A stretch of 39,024 nt of DNA from Actinomycetes bacterium (GTDB lineage Bacteria > Actinomycetota > Actinomycetes > Actinomycetales > Actinomycetaceae), in NCBI GenBank assembly GCA_023426345.1, contig JAFAAX010000101.1, positions 1 to 39,024 of the forward strand, read 5' to 3'. This document shows, piece by piece, positions 15,281 through 23,600 of the stretch. Numbering within the stretch: the first letter of the stretch is position 1; each line of letters begins with the position of its first letter. A model generated the notes under the pieces. It was given only the letters and a program-made list of their open reading frames with translations, did no database searches and was not told the DNA's origin. The position numbers and the translations under genes are program-made.

Positions 15281-15946
15281 TCACGCACCCTTCACGGACG
15301 AGCGAACCAGGACGATGCCGTTCTTCGGGCCCGGGACGGCGCCCGCGATGAGCAGCAGGCCCTTCTCGGTGTCCACGGCCTGGACCGTCAGGTTCTGGAT
15401 GGTACGGCGGGCATTGCCCATGCGGCCGGCCATGCGCTGGCCCTTGAAGATGCGGCCGGGGGTGGCGCAGGCGCCGATGGAGCCGGGCTTGCGGTGGTTG
15501 CGGTGGGCGCCGTGGGAGGCGGAGTCGCCCTTGAAGCCGTAGCGCTTCATGACGCCGGCGAAGCCCTTGCCCTTGGTGTTGCCCGAGACGTCGACCGACT
15601 GGCCGGCCTCGAACACGTCGGCAGCCAGCTCCTGGCCGGTGACGTAGGAGTCGCTCGCGGAGGTGCGGACCTCGGCGAGGTGGCGGCGCGGCTCGACGCC
15701 GGCCTTCTCGAAGTGGCCGGCCAGCGGCTTGGTCACCTTGCGGGCGTCGATGTCGCCGAAGCCCAGCTGGATGGCGGTGTAGCCGTCGGTCTCCAGATCG
15801 CGCACCTGCGTGACGACGTTGGTGTCCACCTGCACGACCGTCAGCGGCACGAGGCGCCCGTTGGCGTCCCACACCTGGGTCATCCCCAGCTTGCGGCCGA
15901 GCAGCGCCTTCACGGGCGCCGCCGCCTGCTGCGTTCCAGTAGTCAT
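15281..15946 (-). CDS. rplC: 50S ribosomal protein L3
   Basis: L3 (221 aa) is an early assembly protein that reaches the peptidyl transferase centre. It has LLGRKLGMTQVWDANGRLVP, then NTKGKGFAGVMKRYGFKG and GSIGACATPGRIFKGQRMAGRMG, the long loop that approaches the active site. The ATG at 15946 begins MTTGTQQ, a short extension before the conserved core, and lies 13 nt after rpsJ. Length is normal. Confidence 0.98.
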   Translation of the reverse strand: MTTGTQQAAAPVKALLGRKLGMTQVWDANGRLVPLTVVQVDTNVVTQVRDLETDGYTAIQLGFGDIDARKVTKPLAGHFEKAGVEPRRHLAEVRTSASDSYVTGQELAADVFEAGQSVDVSGNTKGKGFAGVMKRYGFKGDSASHGAHRNHRKPGSIGACATPGRIFKGQRMAGRMGNARRTIQNLTVQAVDTEKGLLLIAGAVPGPKNGIVLVRSSVKGA

Positions 15947-15959
15947 GGCAGATGTTTCC

Positions 15960-16268
15960 TCAGAGCTTGATCTCGATGTTGACGTCGGCCGGCAGGTCGA
16001 GCCGCATGAGCGAGTCGACCGCCTTGGGCGTCGGGTCGATGATGTCGATGAGCCGCTTGTGCGTGCGCACCTCGAAGTGCTCGCGGCTGTCCTTGTACTT
16101 GTGGGGCGACCGAATGACGACGTACACGTTCTTCTCGGTCGGCAGCGGCACCGGGCCCACGACCGTGGCACCCGCGCGCTGCACGGTTTCCACGATCTTG
16201 CGCGCGGAGCTGTCGATGACCTCGTGGTCATAGGACTTGAGCCGGATGCGGATCTTCTGTCCCGCCAT
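15960..16268 (-). CDS. rpsJ: 30S ribosomal protein S10
   Basis: S10 (102 aa) is in the head of the small subunit and, as NusE, also joins transcription antitermination complexes. It starts MAGQKIRIRLKSYDHEVID and contains VGPVPLPTEKNVY and SPHKYKDSREHFEVRTHKRL. The ATG at 16268 has an AGAGG ribosome-binding site about 10 nt upstream. It is the first gene of the S10 cluster, preceded by a long non-coding region with three tandem hairpins. Confidence 0.99.
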   Translation of the reverse strand: MAGQKIRIRLKSYDHEVIDSSARKIVETVQRAGATVVGPVPLPTEKNVYVVIRSPHKYKDSREHFEVRTHKRLIDIIDPTPKAVDSLMRLDLPADVNIEIKL

Positions 16269-16399
16269 GCCGTCATACCTCTTCTCGTACAGCTTCGTCA
16301 CCGGTCCCCGCATTCGGGCGTGTCGCCAGCAGGCGGCACACTTTTCCGCGGTTCCTCCCCCTGTCCGGGAGGCGGACCGTTGTCTTGTCCAAAGAACCA

Positions 16400-16450
16400 G
16401 GGCCGTTCGGCCCGTTCCGGAGGGAACCCCGGAACGCCCCTTGCGGGGGC
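16400..16450 (-). promoter_or_regulatory. Three tandem hairpins in rpsJ leader
   Basis: On the minus strand three hairpins follow each other: 16436-16450 (GCCCC/GGGGC), 16415-16434 (TTCCGG/CCGGAA) and 16400-16413 (GGGCC/GGCCC, loop GAAC). The last is followed three bases later by TTCTTT, so it resembles a weak intrinsic terminator. E. coli controls its S10 operon by attenuation in the leader. A similar role here is inference only. Confidence 0.5.
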
Positions 16451-16714
16451 AACCGTGCAATCTTGGCAGATCCGCCGGGTCCGACACAAGGCCGGAGGCC
16501 TGGTGGCGCCTGTGAATCCGCCGACAGACCGGGGCGCCGGACGGCGCCCGACCCCTGCGCGGCATCGGCCATCCACATTACCCCCCGTCCGGGCGTGTCG
16601 CGAAATCGGGGGCGGTGTGAGATCCCCCTTCCCCCCCGCCTCCCTCCCCCGGCCCGCCCCCTCCCGCGACTTCGGTGCTGTTCGGCGTCGAGTTCGGTCG
16701 TCGCCTGTCGCTCA

Positions 16715-16745
16715 TTGACGAGGGCGGCGCCGGCTCAGCCGGCGC
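16715..16745. repeat. TTGACGAGGGCG copy beside a perfect hairpin
   Basis: TTGACGAGGGCG (16715-16726) is identical to the left arm of the repeat at 3470. It is followed at once by GCGCCGGC-TCA-GCCGGCGC (16727-16745), a perfect 8-bp hairpin. No second arm is nearby and no gene adjoins it, so it may be a decayed repeat unit. Confidence 0.45.
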
Positions 16746-16891
16746 GGGCGCTCGGACATGCGGAGGACAGCCCCGCGAGCATTCCGCTTCCCCACGGGCA
16801 GATCCCTGCCCAACGAGCGATCTCGCGTGCGCCCCCCTCGCGGACAGGTCCCTCCCTCACACCCACACGAGCGAACCCGACCAGGCCCAAA

Positions 16892-16932
16892 CCGTGCGTG
16901 ACTAGGTAGTCCTCGCTCATACCCCCGCACGG
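16892..16932. repeat. Nested inverted repeat
   Basis: CCGTGCG (16892-16898) pairs with CGCACGG (16926-16932), enclosing a second hairpin GACTA-GG-TAGTC (16900-16911). It lies in non-coding DNA; its role is unknown. Confidence 0.4.
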
Positions 16933-17090
16933 ACGGACACCTCCCGGACGAACGGACCACAAGCACCAGGGCGCCCCACCCATCATCAACACACTCACCA
17001 CAGGACGACCCACACCACACACCACTCAGTTCACAACAGAGTGATCAGCGACCGCGCCCGCCACGCGCCCAGACGGCACCAGAGACCCTC

Positions 17091-17314
17091 GAGGTCGGTA
17101 CCTGTGGCACCCACAGAGCTCGCGACCCTCGAGATCGGTACCCGTGGCAGACCCCTCCGCCACAGATACCGAACTCGGCAACACCTCCTCCACCCCCGGC
17201 CCTATCACCGAGCCTCCCACCAGCACAAACGTCGACACTCACGTCATCACAGAATCCGACCACGCATCGAGTTCGGTACCTGTGGCAAACCCCACTGCCA
17301 CACGTACCGAACTC
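17091..17314. repeat. Five-copy palindromic repeat GAGTTCGGTACCTGTGGCA
   Basis: A 19-nt unit occurs five times: plus orientation at 17091-17109, 17131-17149 and 17269-17287, minus orientation at 17158-17176 and 17296-17314. The first two are direct repeats 40 nt apart, sharing the prefix GACCCTCGAG. Copies 2 and 3, and 4 and 5, form hairpins; the last pair matches at 18 of 19 positions with a 8-nt loop. This looks like a REP- or MITE-like intergenic element, or transcript-end hairpins for the kinase gene. Confidence 0.7.
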
Positions 17315-17326
17315 GACACCGGTCTC

Positions 17327-17372
17327 GCCTCCCGCTGCACGGCCCGCTTGGGCGAGCCTCCCGCTGCGCGGC
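17327..17372. repeat. Direct repeat GCCTCCCGCTGCRCGGC
   Basis: Two 17-nt copies (17327-17343, 17356-17372) differ at one base and are 29 nt apart. They lie between the palindromic repeats and the end of the kinase gene and may belong to the same element. Confidence 0.5.
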
Positions 17373-17428
17373 GCGCGTGGCCGGGACCCGCGCCCCCGGG
17401 GAGCCTGCCTCCCCACCGCGCCACGCCC

Positions 17429-19804
17429 TCAGGGCGTTCGCGCGGAGTCGGTGCGCTGCCGGGGAGCCGTCGGACGGCTCTTCTCCGCGGCGTCGGCGCC
17501 CGCGCGCACGACCACGCGCGTGCCATCGACGACGATCGTCGCCAGCTCGGGGCGCCCCCGGGGGAAGATCCGGATGACGACGGGACCGGTGGCGGCCCGG
17601 TGCAGGGCGGCGGAGGCGAGACGGACCACGCGGTCCAGCGCCGCGTCCGCGAGCCCGCCCTCGCCGGAGTCGTCGACCATGATGACCTCGATGCCGCGCC
17701 TGCGGGCGGCCCGGGCCTCCCGCACGACCGCGGTGCCGGTGAGGGCCGGGGCGCGGATCTCGTCGCGCAGCTCCGCCTCGAGCAGGCGCGCCCTCGTCCG
17801 GGTCTCCTCCGTGAGCGCGCCGCCGTCGGCCTCGGCGGCGATCGCGTCCAGCACGGGGCGGGCCCGGCTCGCCACGGCGACCAGGGACCGGTCCATGACG
17901 GCTCGGATCTCGCGCTGGGCGTCGCGGGTCTGCGACAGGTCGTAGGCCCGCTGCTGCTCCTCGGCGATCATCCGGCCCACCCCCCAGGTCCACATCGTGG
18001 CGACGGTCCAGCTGAGCAGCGTGAGCGTCTGGGCGGCCATGAGACTCATGACGGTCGAGCCGACCGGCAGGCCCCACCAGGCCGCCCACGCGGCCGTCCC
18101 GACGCCGCGCAGCGCCCACGCCACCCAGGCGGCCGCCGGGCGCTGGCGCAGGTTGAGGACGCCGGCCAGGAGGAGAGAGCCCGTGGCCGTCGACCACGGC
18201 GCCCACGCCGGCCACCCCTGTCCGGGCAGCTGAGCGAGGACCATCACGGCGCTCAGCGCCGCGATCAGCGCGACCACGCTCGCCGCCCAGCGGGGAAGAA
18301 CGGCGTGCGGCCACTCGCGCAGGCACAGCCAGGCCGCGACGCCCTGGAGCGCCAGCGCTGCGACCACCACCCACAGCCGCTCATAGGCGTCCGCGCACTG
18401 GACGACGAGAAGGACTTCGAACGCCCCCACCAAAGCGCCCATCGTCCGCGCCAGCGGGGTCTGCACGGAGTAGCCGGAACCGGCGGGGAGCACCGGCGCC
18501 GGCCTGTCCGCGTCCTCCGGGACGACCGCCCGTCTCCGCCACGAGATCTCGACCGCGGCACCCTCCCCCGGCGCGGAGCGGACGCGGGCCCGCCCGCCCA
18601 CGGAGTCGACGCGCTCGATGATCGACCGGCGGATGCCCAGACGCCCGTCCGGGATGGCCGCCGGATCGAAGCCGGGCCCCTCGTCGCAGACCTGGATGTG
18701 GAGCCCCTGCTCGGTGGTGGTCACCGTGACGGTGACCGGCGCGAGGGCTCCGGTCCGCCCTCGTGCGTGTCTCAGGCAGTTGCGCAGCGCCTCCCAGGTG
18801 GCCTCCTGAAGCGCGGCGGCCACCTCGGCCGGCACCATCAGGTCGGCGTGGAGATGGGCCAGGACCTTCGGCGTCAGGCCGATCCTGCCCATGTACTCGC
18901 CGATCGCGGGGGCGATCTGCGAGGCCAGCCAGGGGTGGATGTCCTCGACCACGGAGTCCAAGGTGGCGGACGCGACCCGGGCCGCATCGACCAGGAGGGC
19001 TCCGTCCGCCAGTCCCGTGGCGGCGGGGACCAGGGCGGACAGGACGTGGTCGTGGATGAATGCGTCACTGCGCCGGCGGCCCTCCGTCACGGCGCGCTCC
19101 CGGATCGCCTCCGCCTCGCGGACGCGGGTGCGGGCGCGGTCCGCGTCGAGGATCCGCGCCTGATGCAGCGTCCACGTCGCCCACGCCAGGTACACGGCGC
19201 TGAACAGGTAATGATAGGGCGCGTAGTCCCAGGTCGCCGCGTCGCGGGGGCCGGACACGGCCACGCCGAAGGCGAACACCAGCATCGGCAGGACGGTGGC
19301 CAGACGAGCGGCGGCGGGGCGCAGCAGGATCGGCACGACGAGCGCCAGCGGGAAGTACTCCCCCAGCAGCGGCACCTGGCCGCTGGTCACCTGCATCGGG
19401 GACAGGGCCGGGTTCCCGGCAGTGGCGGCGCTGAACACCAGGACGGCCAGGTACCACAGGCTGGCGGCGCGGATGAGGAGCAATCCGACGTGATCGGCGG
19501 GGCTGAGCGTGACGTGCTCGGGATCGTCCTCGCCGCGCGCCGGGTGGCGCACCAGGGCGACGAGGGCGCACGCGCCGCCCGCCACGAGCAGGACCCACAC
19601 CGGCACGATCGAGCCGAGGGCCGGCCCCGGGCCGATCCGGCCGATGAGTTCGAGAAGGCCGGTCCAGGCGACGACGATGAAGAGCACCTGGGCCAGGCCG
19701 GCGGCGACCACCAGGATGCGCCGCAGGGCCAGCGCGTACGCTCCGATCGTCGGCTCGACCCGGATGACGATCGACGAGGGCGGCGCCGGCGGGCCCTCGC
19801 TCAT
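17429..19804 (-). CDS. Double histidine kinase (kinase plus pseudokinase halves)
   Basis: Membrane sensor kinase of 791 aa. The first half has about six membrane segments (~27-212), a coiled linker, an H-box-like FIHDHVLSAL with the likely phospho-acceptor H251, and an ATPase domain. Its N box runs ~330-346 (E338, N342, H346), with DEGPGFD at 374-380 and a GEG turn at ~413. The second half repeats the plan: about six membrane segments (~452-610), a helical region, then a stretch where VMDRSLVAV aligns with the H-box but has M637 in place of His. A C-terminal domain follows with no recognisable N or G boxes. The second half is therefore probably an inactive, regulatory kinase copy. The ATG at 19804 overlaps the response regulator stop by 4 bases (ATGA), so the pair is co-translated. 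The signal sensed is unknown. Confidence 0.85.
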   Translation of the reverse strand: MSEGPPAPPSSIVIRVEPTIGAYALALRRILVVAAGLAQVLFIVVAWTGLLELIGRIGPGPALGSIVPVWVLLVAGGACALVALVRHPARGEDDPEHVTLSPADHVGLLLIRAASLWYLAVLVFSAATAGNPALSPMQVTSGQVPLLGEYFPLALVVPILLRPAAARLATVLPMLVFAFGVAVSGPRDAATWDYAPYHYLFSAVYLAWATWTLHQARILDADRARTRVREAEAIRERAVTEGRRRSDAFIHDHVLSALVPAATGLADGALLVDAARVASATLDSVVEDIHPWLASQIAPAIGEYMGRIGLTPKVLAHLHADLMVPAEVAAALQEATWEALRNCLRHARGRTGALAPVTVTVTTTEQGLHIQVCDEGPGFDPAAIPDGRLGIRRSIIERVDSVGGRARVRSAPGEGAAVEISWRRRAVVPEDADRPAPVLPAGSGYSVQTPLARTMGALVGAFEVLLVVQCADAYERLWVVVAALALQGVAAWLCLREWPHAVLPRWAASVVALIAALSAVMVLAQLPGQGWPAWAPWSTATGSLLLAGVLNLRQRPAAAWVAWALRGVGTAAWAAWWGLPVGSTVMSLMAAQTLTLLSWTVATMWTWGVGRMIAEEQQRAYDLSQTRDAQREIRAVMDRSLVAVASRARPVLDAIAAEADGGALTEETRTRARLLEAELRDEIRAPALTGTAVVREARAARRRGIEVIMVDDSGEGGLADAALDRVVRLASAALHRAATGPVVIRIFPRGRPELATIVVDGTRVVVRAGADAAEKSRPTAPRQRTDSARTP

Positions 19805-20448
19805 CCGTCGTGGTCGAAGTAGCTGACCAGCCCGTCCTCCGCGGCGCGCTTGAACAGATCCACGCGGGAGTCCGCCTGGCGGCCCGCGGCCCGGTACTTG
19901 TCCCGGATGCGGGAGACATAGGTGTTGATGGTGTTCTTCGACATCATGAGCTCGCGGGCCACGACGTCGGAGGTCTCGCCCGAGGCGTAGTGGGCGAGCA
20001 CCCTGGCCTCGGTGGGACTGAGGTGGCGGGAGACGAAGTCCTCGTCGGCGTCCAGGGCGGCGGCCCAGTCCAGGCCCACGGAGGTGCGGCCCTCCGCGGC
20101 GGCGTCGAGGGCCGCGACCAGCTCGTCCAGCGGCGCGGACTTGCGGACGATGGACAGGGCGCCCGCGGCGATGGCCTCGCGGACCAGGACCGGGTTGTCC
20201 CCGGAGGTGTAGACGACCACGGGCACGTCGGCGCTGCGCGCCACGGCCAGGTTCGAGGTGGGCGTCGATCCGTCCCCCAGGCGCAGGTCGAGGACGACCA
20301 CGACGGGCGGCGGCGGCATCTCGATCGCGTCGATGGTCGGGCACGAGACGACGGAGTACCGGGGATCGCGGTCCTCCAGGGCCTTCTTCAGTCCCAGTCC
20401 CACGATCTCGTGATCGTCCACGACGACGACGGACAGGTTCCCCTCCAT
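19801..20448 (-). CDS. NarL/LuxR-family response regulator
   Basis: Two-component transcription factor of 215 aa. The receiver domain is at ~6-115 with acidic D11 and D12, phospho-acceptor D54 (VVLDLRL), T81 and K103. A LuxR-type helix-turn-helix runs ~143-195 (LSPTEARVLAHYASGETSDVVARELMMS, then TINTYVSRIRDKYRA). I chose the ATG at 20448 because GGAGG lies 5 nt upstream; an ATG at 20460 would add four residues with a weaker site. It is coupled to the histidine kinase by an ATGA overlap and is the partner of that kinase. It lies 170 nt downstream of the surface-protein gene behind a terminator. A dyad upstream of it recurs upstream of the surface-protein gene, suggesting self-control and control of that gene. 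Confidence 0.93.
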   Translation of the reverse strand: MEGNLSVVVVDDHEIVGLGLKKALEDRDPRYSVVSCPTIDAIEMPPPPVVVVLDLRLGDGSTPTSNLAVARSADVPVVVYTSGDNPVLVREAIAAGALSIVRKSAPLDELVAALDAAAEGRTSVGLDWAAALDADEDFVSRHLSPTEARVLAHYASGETSDVVARELMMSKNTINTYVSRIRDKYRAAGRQADSRVDLFKRAAEDGLVSYFDHDG

Positions 20449-20491
20449 GTCTGCCTCCATCCGGCCGGCGGCGGAACCGGCCTCGTCGGCG

Positions 20492-20510
20492 AGTGTACAA
20501 GGTCTCAGAC
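20492..20510 (-). promoter_or_regulatory. Response-regulator promoter -10 with 16-bp dyad
   Basis: On the minus strand GTCTGAGACCTTGTAC (20495-20510) overlaps a good -10, TACACT (20492-20497), about 45 nt before the regulator start. No good -35 is visible, as expected for an activator-dependent promoter. The 16-mer matches that at 27879-27894 at 15 positions and has imperfect dyad symmetry (GT...AGA/CCT...AC). Confidence 0.5.
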
Positions 20511-20560
20511 ATGTCCACGCAGGTGCGTGAAAAGCGTGAGCGGGCGCACGCCCACGGAGA

Positions 20561-20604
20561 AGGGCGGGCCCCGGGGAAGGAGTTCCCTCCCCGGGGCCCG
20601 CCCT
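20561..20604 (-). terminator. Terminator of the surface-protein gene
   Basis: A perfect 17-bp stem (AGGGCGGGCCCCGGGGA with its complement) and a 10-nt loop start 14 nt past the stop. The T-run is poor, as often in high-GC actinobacteria, but the stem is very strong. It isolates the surface-protein transcript from the response regulator gene. Confidence 0.8.
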
Positions 20605-20617
20605 CACTCAGCCAAGG

Positions 20618-23600
20618 TCACTCGGCCAGGTGCGTGCCGCGCTGCCGACGGCGGCGCTGGGTGAGCATCAGGGCCCCTCCGCCTCCGAGCAGGAGCAGAC
20701 CCGCCAGAACGGCCGTGATCACGTTCGCGCCCGTCTTCGAGAGCTTGCCCTTCTCGTTGAAGACGTTCGTGATCGTCACCGTCGCACCCGTCTGGTCGGC
20801 GAGTGTGACCTTGCCGTCCGCCGGGTCCATGGTCGTCGCGTCCGCACCGCCCTTGTCGGTCTCCACGACCGCGCACTCGGCGCCGACGATGATGTTGCCG
20901 ATCGTCGCCTTGTAGCCGTTCGCCGCGTCGAGGACCACTGTGCCGTCGTTCGACAGCGGCACCGGAGTGGTTTGTCCGTCCTTCTGATAGGTGCAGGTGG
21001 CCTGGGCTGTGAACGGTCCTGCGCCACGGGACTCGGCCGCCGCTCCCGTCACCTTCTTGACGATGCTCAAAGACGTCGTGTCGAAGGTGTTCGTGGCGGT
21101 GACCGTCACCGACGGAACCTCGTCCGTCGCCGCGGAGATGGTCACCGCGCCGTCCGCCGGGTCGAGCGCCTGAGCGGTCGCGCCGCCGTTCGCCGTCTCC
21201 GTTGTGGTGCAGACCGTGCCCGTCGGGAAGACTCCGGACGTCCGGGTCGCGCCCGCGACGAGGGTGTAGTCCTCGTCGAGCAGCGTCTGCCCCTGGTAGT
21301 CGCACGCGGAGTGGAAACCGAAGTCCCCGTTCCCGTACGTCTGCGCGCCGGCTCCGTCCACGGTCTTCGCCACGGTGAATGTGCCCGCGTCGAAGTGGTT
21401 CGTCACCAAAGAGTTCGTCACCGCCGTGTCGCCACCCGTGATGCGAACCGTCACCGACGTGCCATCGGTTGCGGTGATGTTGTCACCGGTGAACACCGTG
21501 GAATCCGCCGAACCGTTGTCCGTCTCGGTGATCGTGCACGAGCTTCCGATCGGGATCGTGTTCTCCGGGGCCGTCCAAGTCTCCCCGTCCTTCAGGGTGA
21601 AGGACTGAGTCGTCTGACCGTCGCCGAAGTCCACGGGTGCGCCCCCGATCGCCGTGCAGGTCGCCGTGAAGTCGAAGGGGCCGAAAGTGCCCTTGTCAGC
21701 TTCGGTCTCCACCTGCTTGGTCACCGACAGGCCGCCCATCTGGTAGTCGTTGGTGATCGTGGCGATCTGCGAGGAGGCGATCGGATCGCTGGCCACTCCG
21801 TCGGTCGCGTCGGGCGTGGTCACCTGGATCTGCGCCTTGTCAATCGAACGCGTGGTCTCCCCGAACGAGCCCTGCGCGCCGTCCTCGGAGACGGTGCACG
21901 TGGCGCCGACCGGGATCCCGCTGACCGTGGCGGGAGCGTATGCGCCGTCCTCGCCCTTCGTGAGCGTCACCTGCTTGGTCGCCGCGCCGTCGAACGTCAG
22001 CGGAACGGCCTGGTCGTCCGGTCCGGGGATCGTGCACGCGACGCTCGCGGTGAAGGCGTCGGGGGCATAGGCGGCCGCGGCGCCGATGACGTCCTTGGTC
22101 ACCTCGATCGAGCCGGTGCGCAGGTGCACACCGACCAGGCTCGGAGCGATCTTCGCCGTGCGGAGGCCCTGGTAGATCAGCCCGAACTGGTTCCAGGCGA
22201 ACTGGTCCGTGGCGGGCACGTCCGTCGAGGCGCCGCTGGCGTCCGCCGACGTCTGGGGCACGTTCACCGTCGAGAACGTCACGTCCACGCCCTTGCCGGG
22301 TCGCAGGGCGGTGTCCTCGGACGTCGTGAAGTCGAGCGTCACGCGGATCGCCGTGACCTTCGACCACTCGGTGCCGGATCCGGCGACCGCCCACGTGTTG
22401 GCGGTGCAGGCGTTCGCGCCCGCGGCCATCGCCGTGAGATCTGTGTTCCACGTGTTGACGCAGGCGTTCGCGTCCGTGGTCACCTCGACGGTCGTCGTCG
22501 TCCCGGTCGGCGCGCCGACCACGGCGATGTTGCCCAGATCGTCGAGCAGCTGCGGACGGTACTGCGTCCCGCGGCCGTTCTCGCTGGCCACCAGGTACTT
22601 GTCGTCCTGCACCGGCAGCTGATCGAAGAACTGCGCGCGCGTGACGTTCGTGGTCCCGGCGTTCACCATGTGGAGGACCCAGTCGTCGGTGCCGTTGACG
22701 GTGCTGTTGGCCGCGCAGGGAGTGCGGTAGTAGTTCTCCCCGTTGAGGCCCGACAGGGTCGGCGTGCAGGTCTGGCTCGGGTCGTTGGTGTTGACCGCGC
22801 CGGCCAGGGAGCCCTTGACGCCCTTGACGACGAACAGGTTCTCACCGACGGTCGGCGTCACCGAGTCGAAGGTCGTGGCGCCCGTGTCGCCCGCCGCCGA
22901 GACAGCGCCCGCTCCGTCCCCCGGATTGACCTTGCTGACGCCCTTGAGGTCCTGCTGGGTGAACACCGAGACGTGGTTCGTCACTTGCTCGCCGGCCACC
23001 GGGCCGGGCTGGAGCTCCAGCCAGACGCGGATGACGGCGGTCTCCGTGGGCTGAAGGCGCGACTGGCCAGCCGGCCACGTGAACACCAGTTTCGTGGGAT
23101 CGCTCGAATCCACCGTCGGGGCGGCCGACAGCGTTCCGGGGGTGTCGTCCGCCAGCTTGCCCGCTGTGAACTGCACGGGATGGCTGGGATCGGCGGGGCT
23201 GCCCACGCCGGTGTACTTCAGCGCAGCGGGCAGGTTGTCCACGACCTGCGTGAGGTCGGGGTAGCCGGTGCCCGCGTTCTTGACAGTGATGTCCCAGGGG
23301 ATCATCTGGCCGACCTGCGCGGAGCGCGTGCCGTTGTTCGCCAGCTTATTGATGGCGAGGATCAAGTCGCCGTCGTTCCATTGGACACCGGCCGTTGCGG
23401 GCTTCTCGTCCGTCTGGGCCAAGGCGCCGATGCTCTGCGCGGTCATCTTGTCCGTCGCGCTGCTCGGGAAGACCACCGAGTCCGTGGAGCCGCGCTGGGT
23501 GTCGCGCAGGACAGCGGTGAAGATCGCCTTCGCACTCCACGTGGTCGATGAGAACAGCTTCCCATCGCTCCTGCTGAACGTGAACCGCAGGCCCGCGACA

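Larger units (their letters stand above)
16269..17428. other. Non-coding region upstream of rpsJ
   Basis: About 1.16 kb without a gene I can support; short frames here lack family features and ribosome-binding sites. The part nearest rpsJ is a likely leader (hairpins at 16400-16450). A possible but weak minus-strand -10 (TAATGT, 16575-16580) has a TTCGCG 18 nt upstream. Bases ~16600-17040 are C-rich. From 17091 onward come palindromic and direct repeats, listed separately, that end near the histidine kinase stop. Confidence 0.6.

Noticed and set aside
16298..16576. Open frames in the rpsJ leader (about 90 codons)
   Set aside because: No family features, several overlapping frames of similar size, and the sequence is better explained by RNA hairpins.
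19770..19792. GACGAGGGCGGCGCCGGC in the kinase N-terminus, identical over 18 nt to 16717-16734
   Set aside because: It encodes ordinary residues (APPSS) in the kinase start; Pro/Ala/Ser codons in GC-rich DNA give this easily, and no inverted partner is near.
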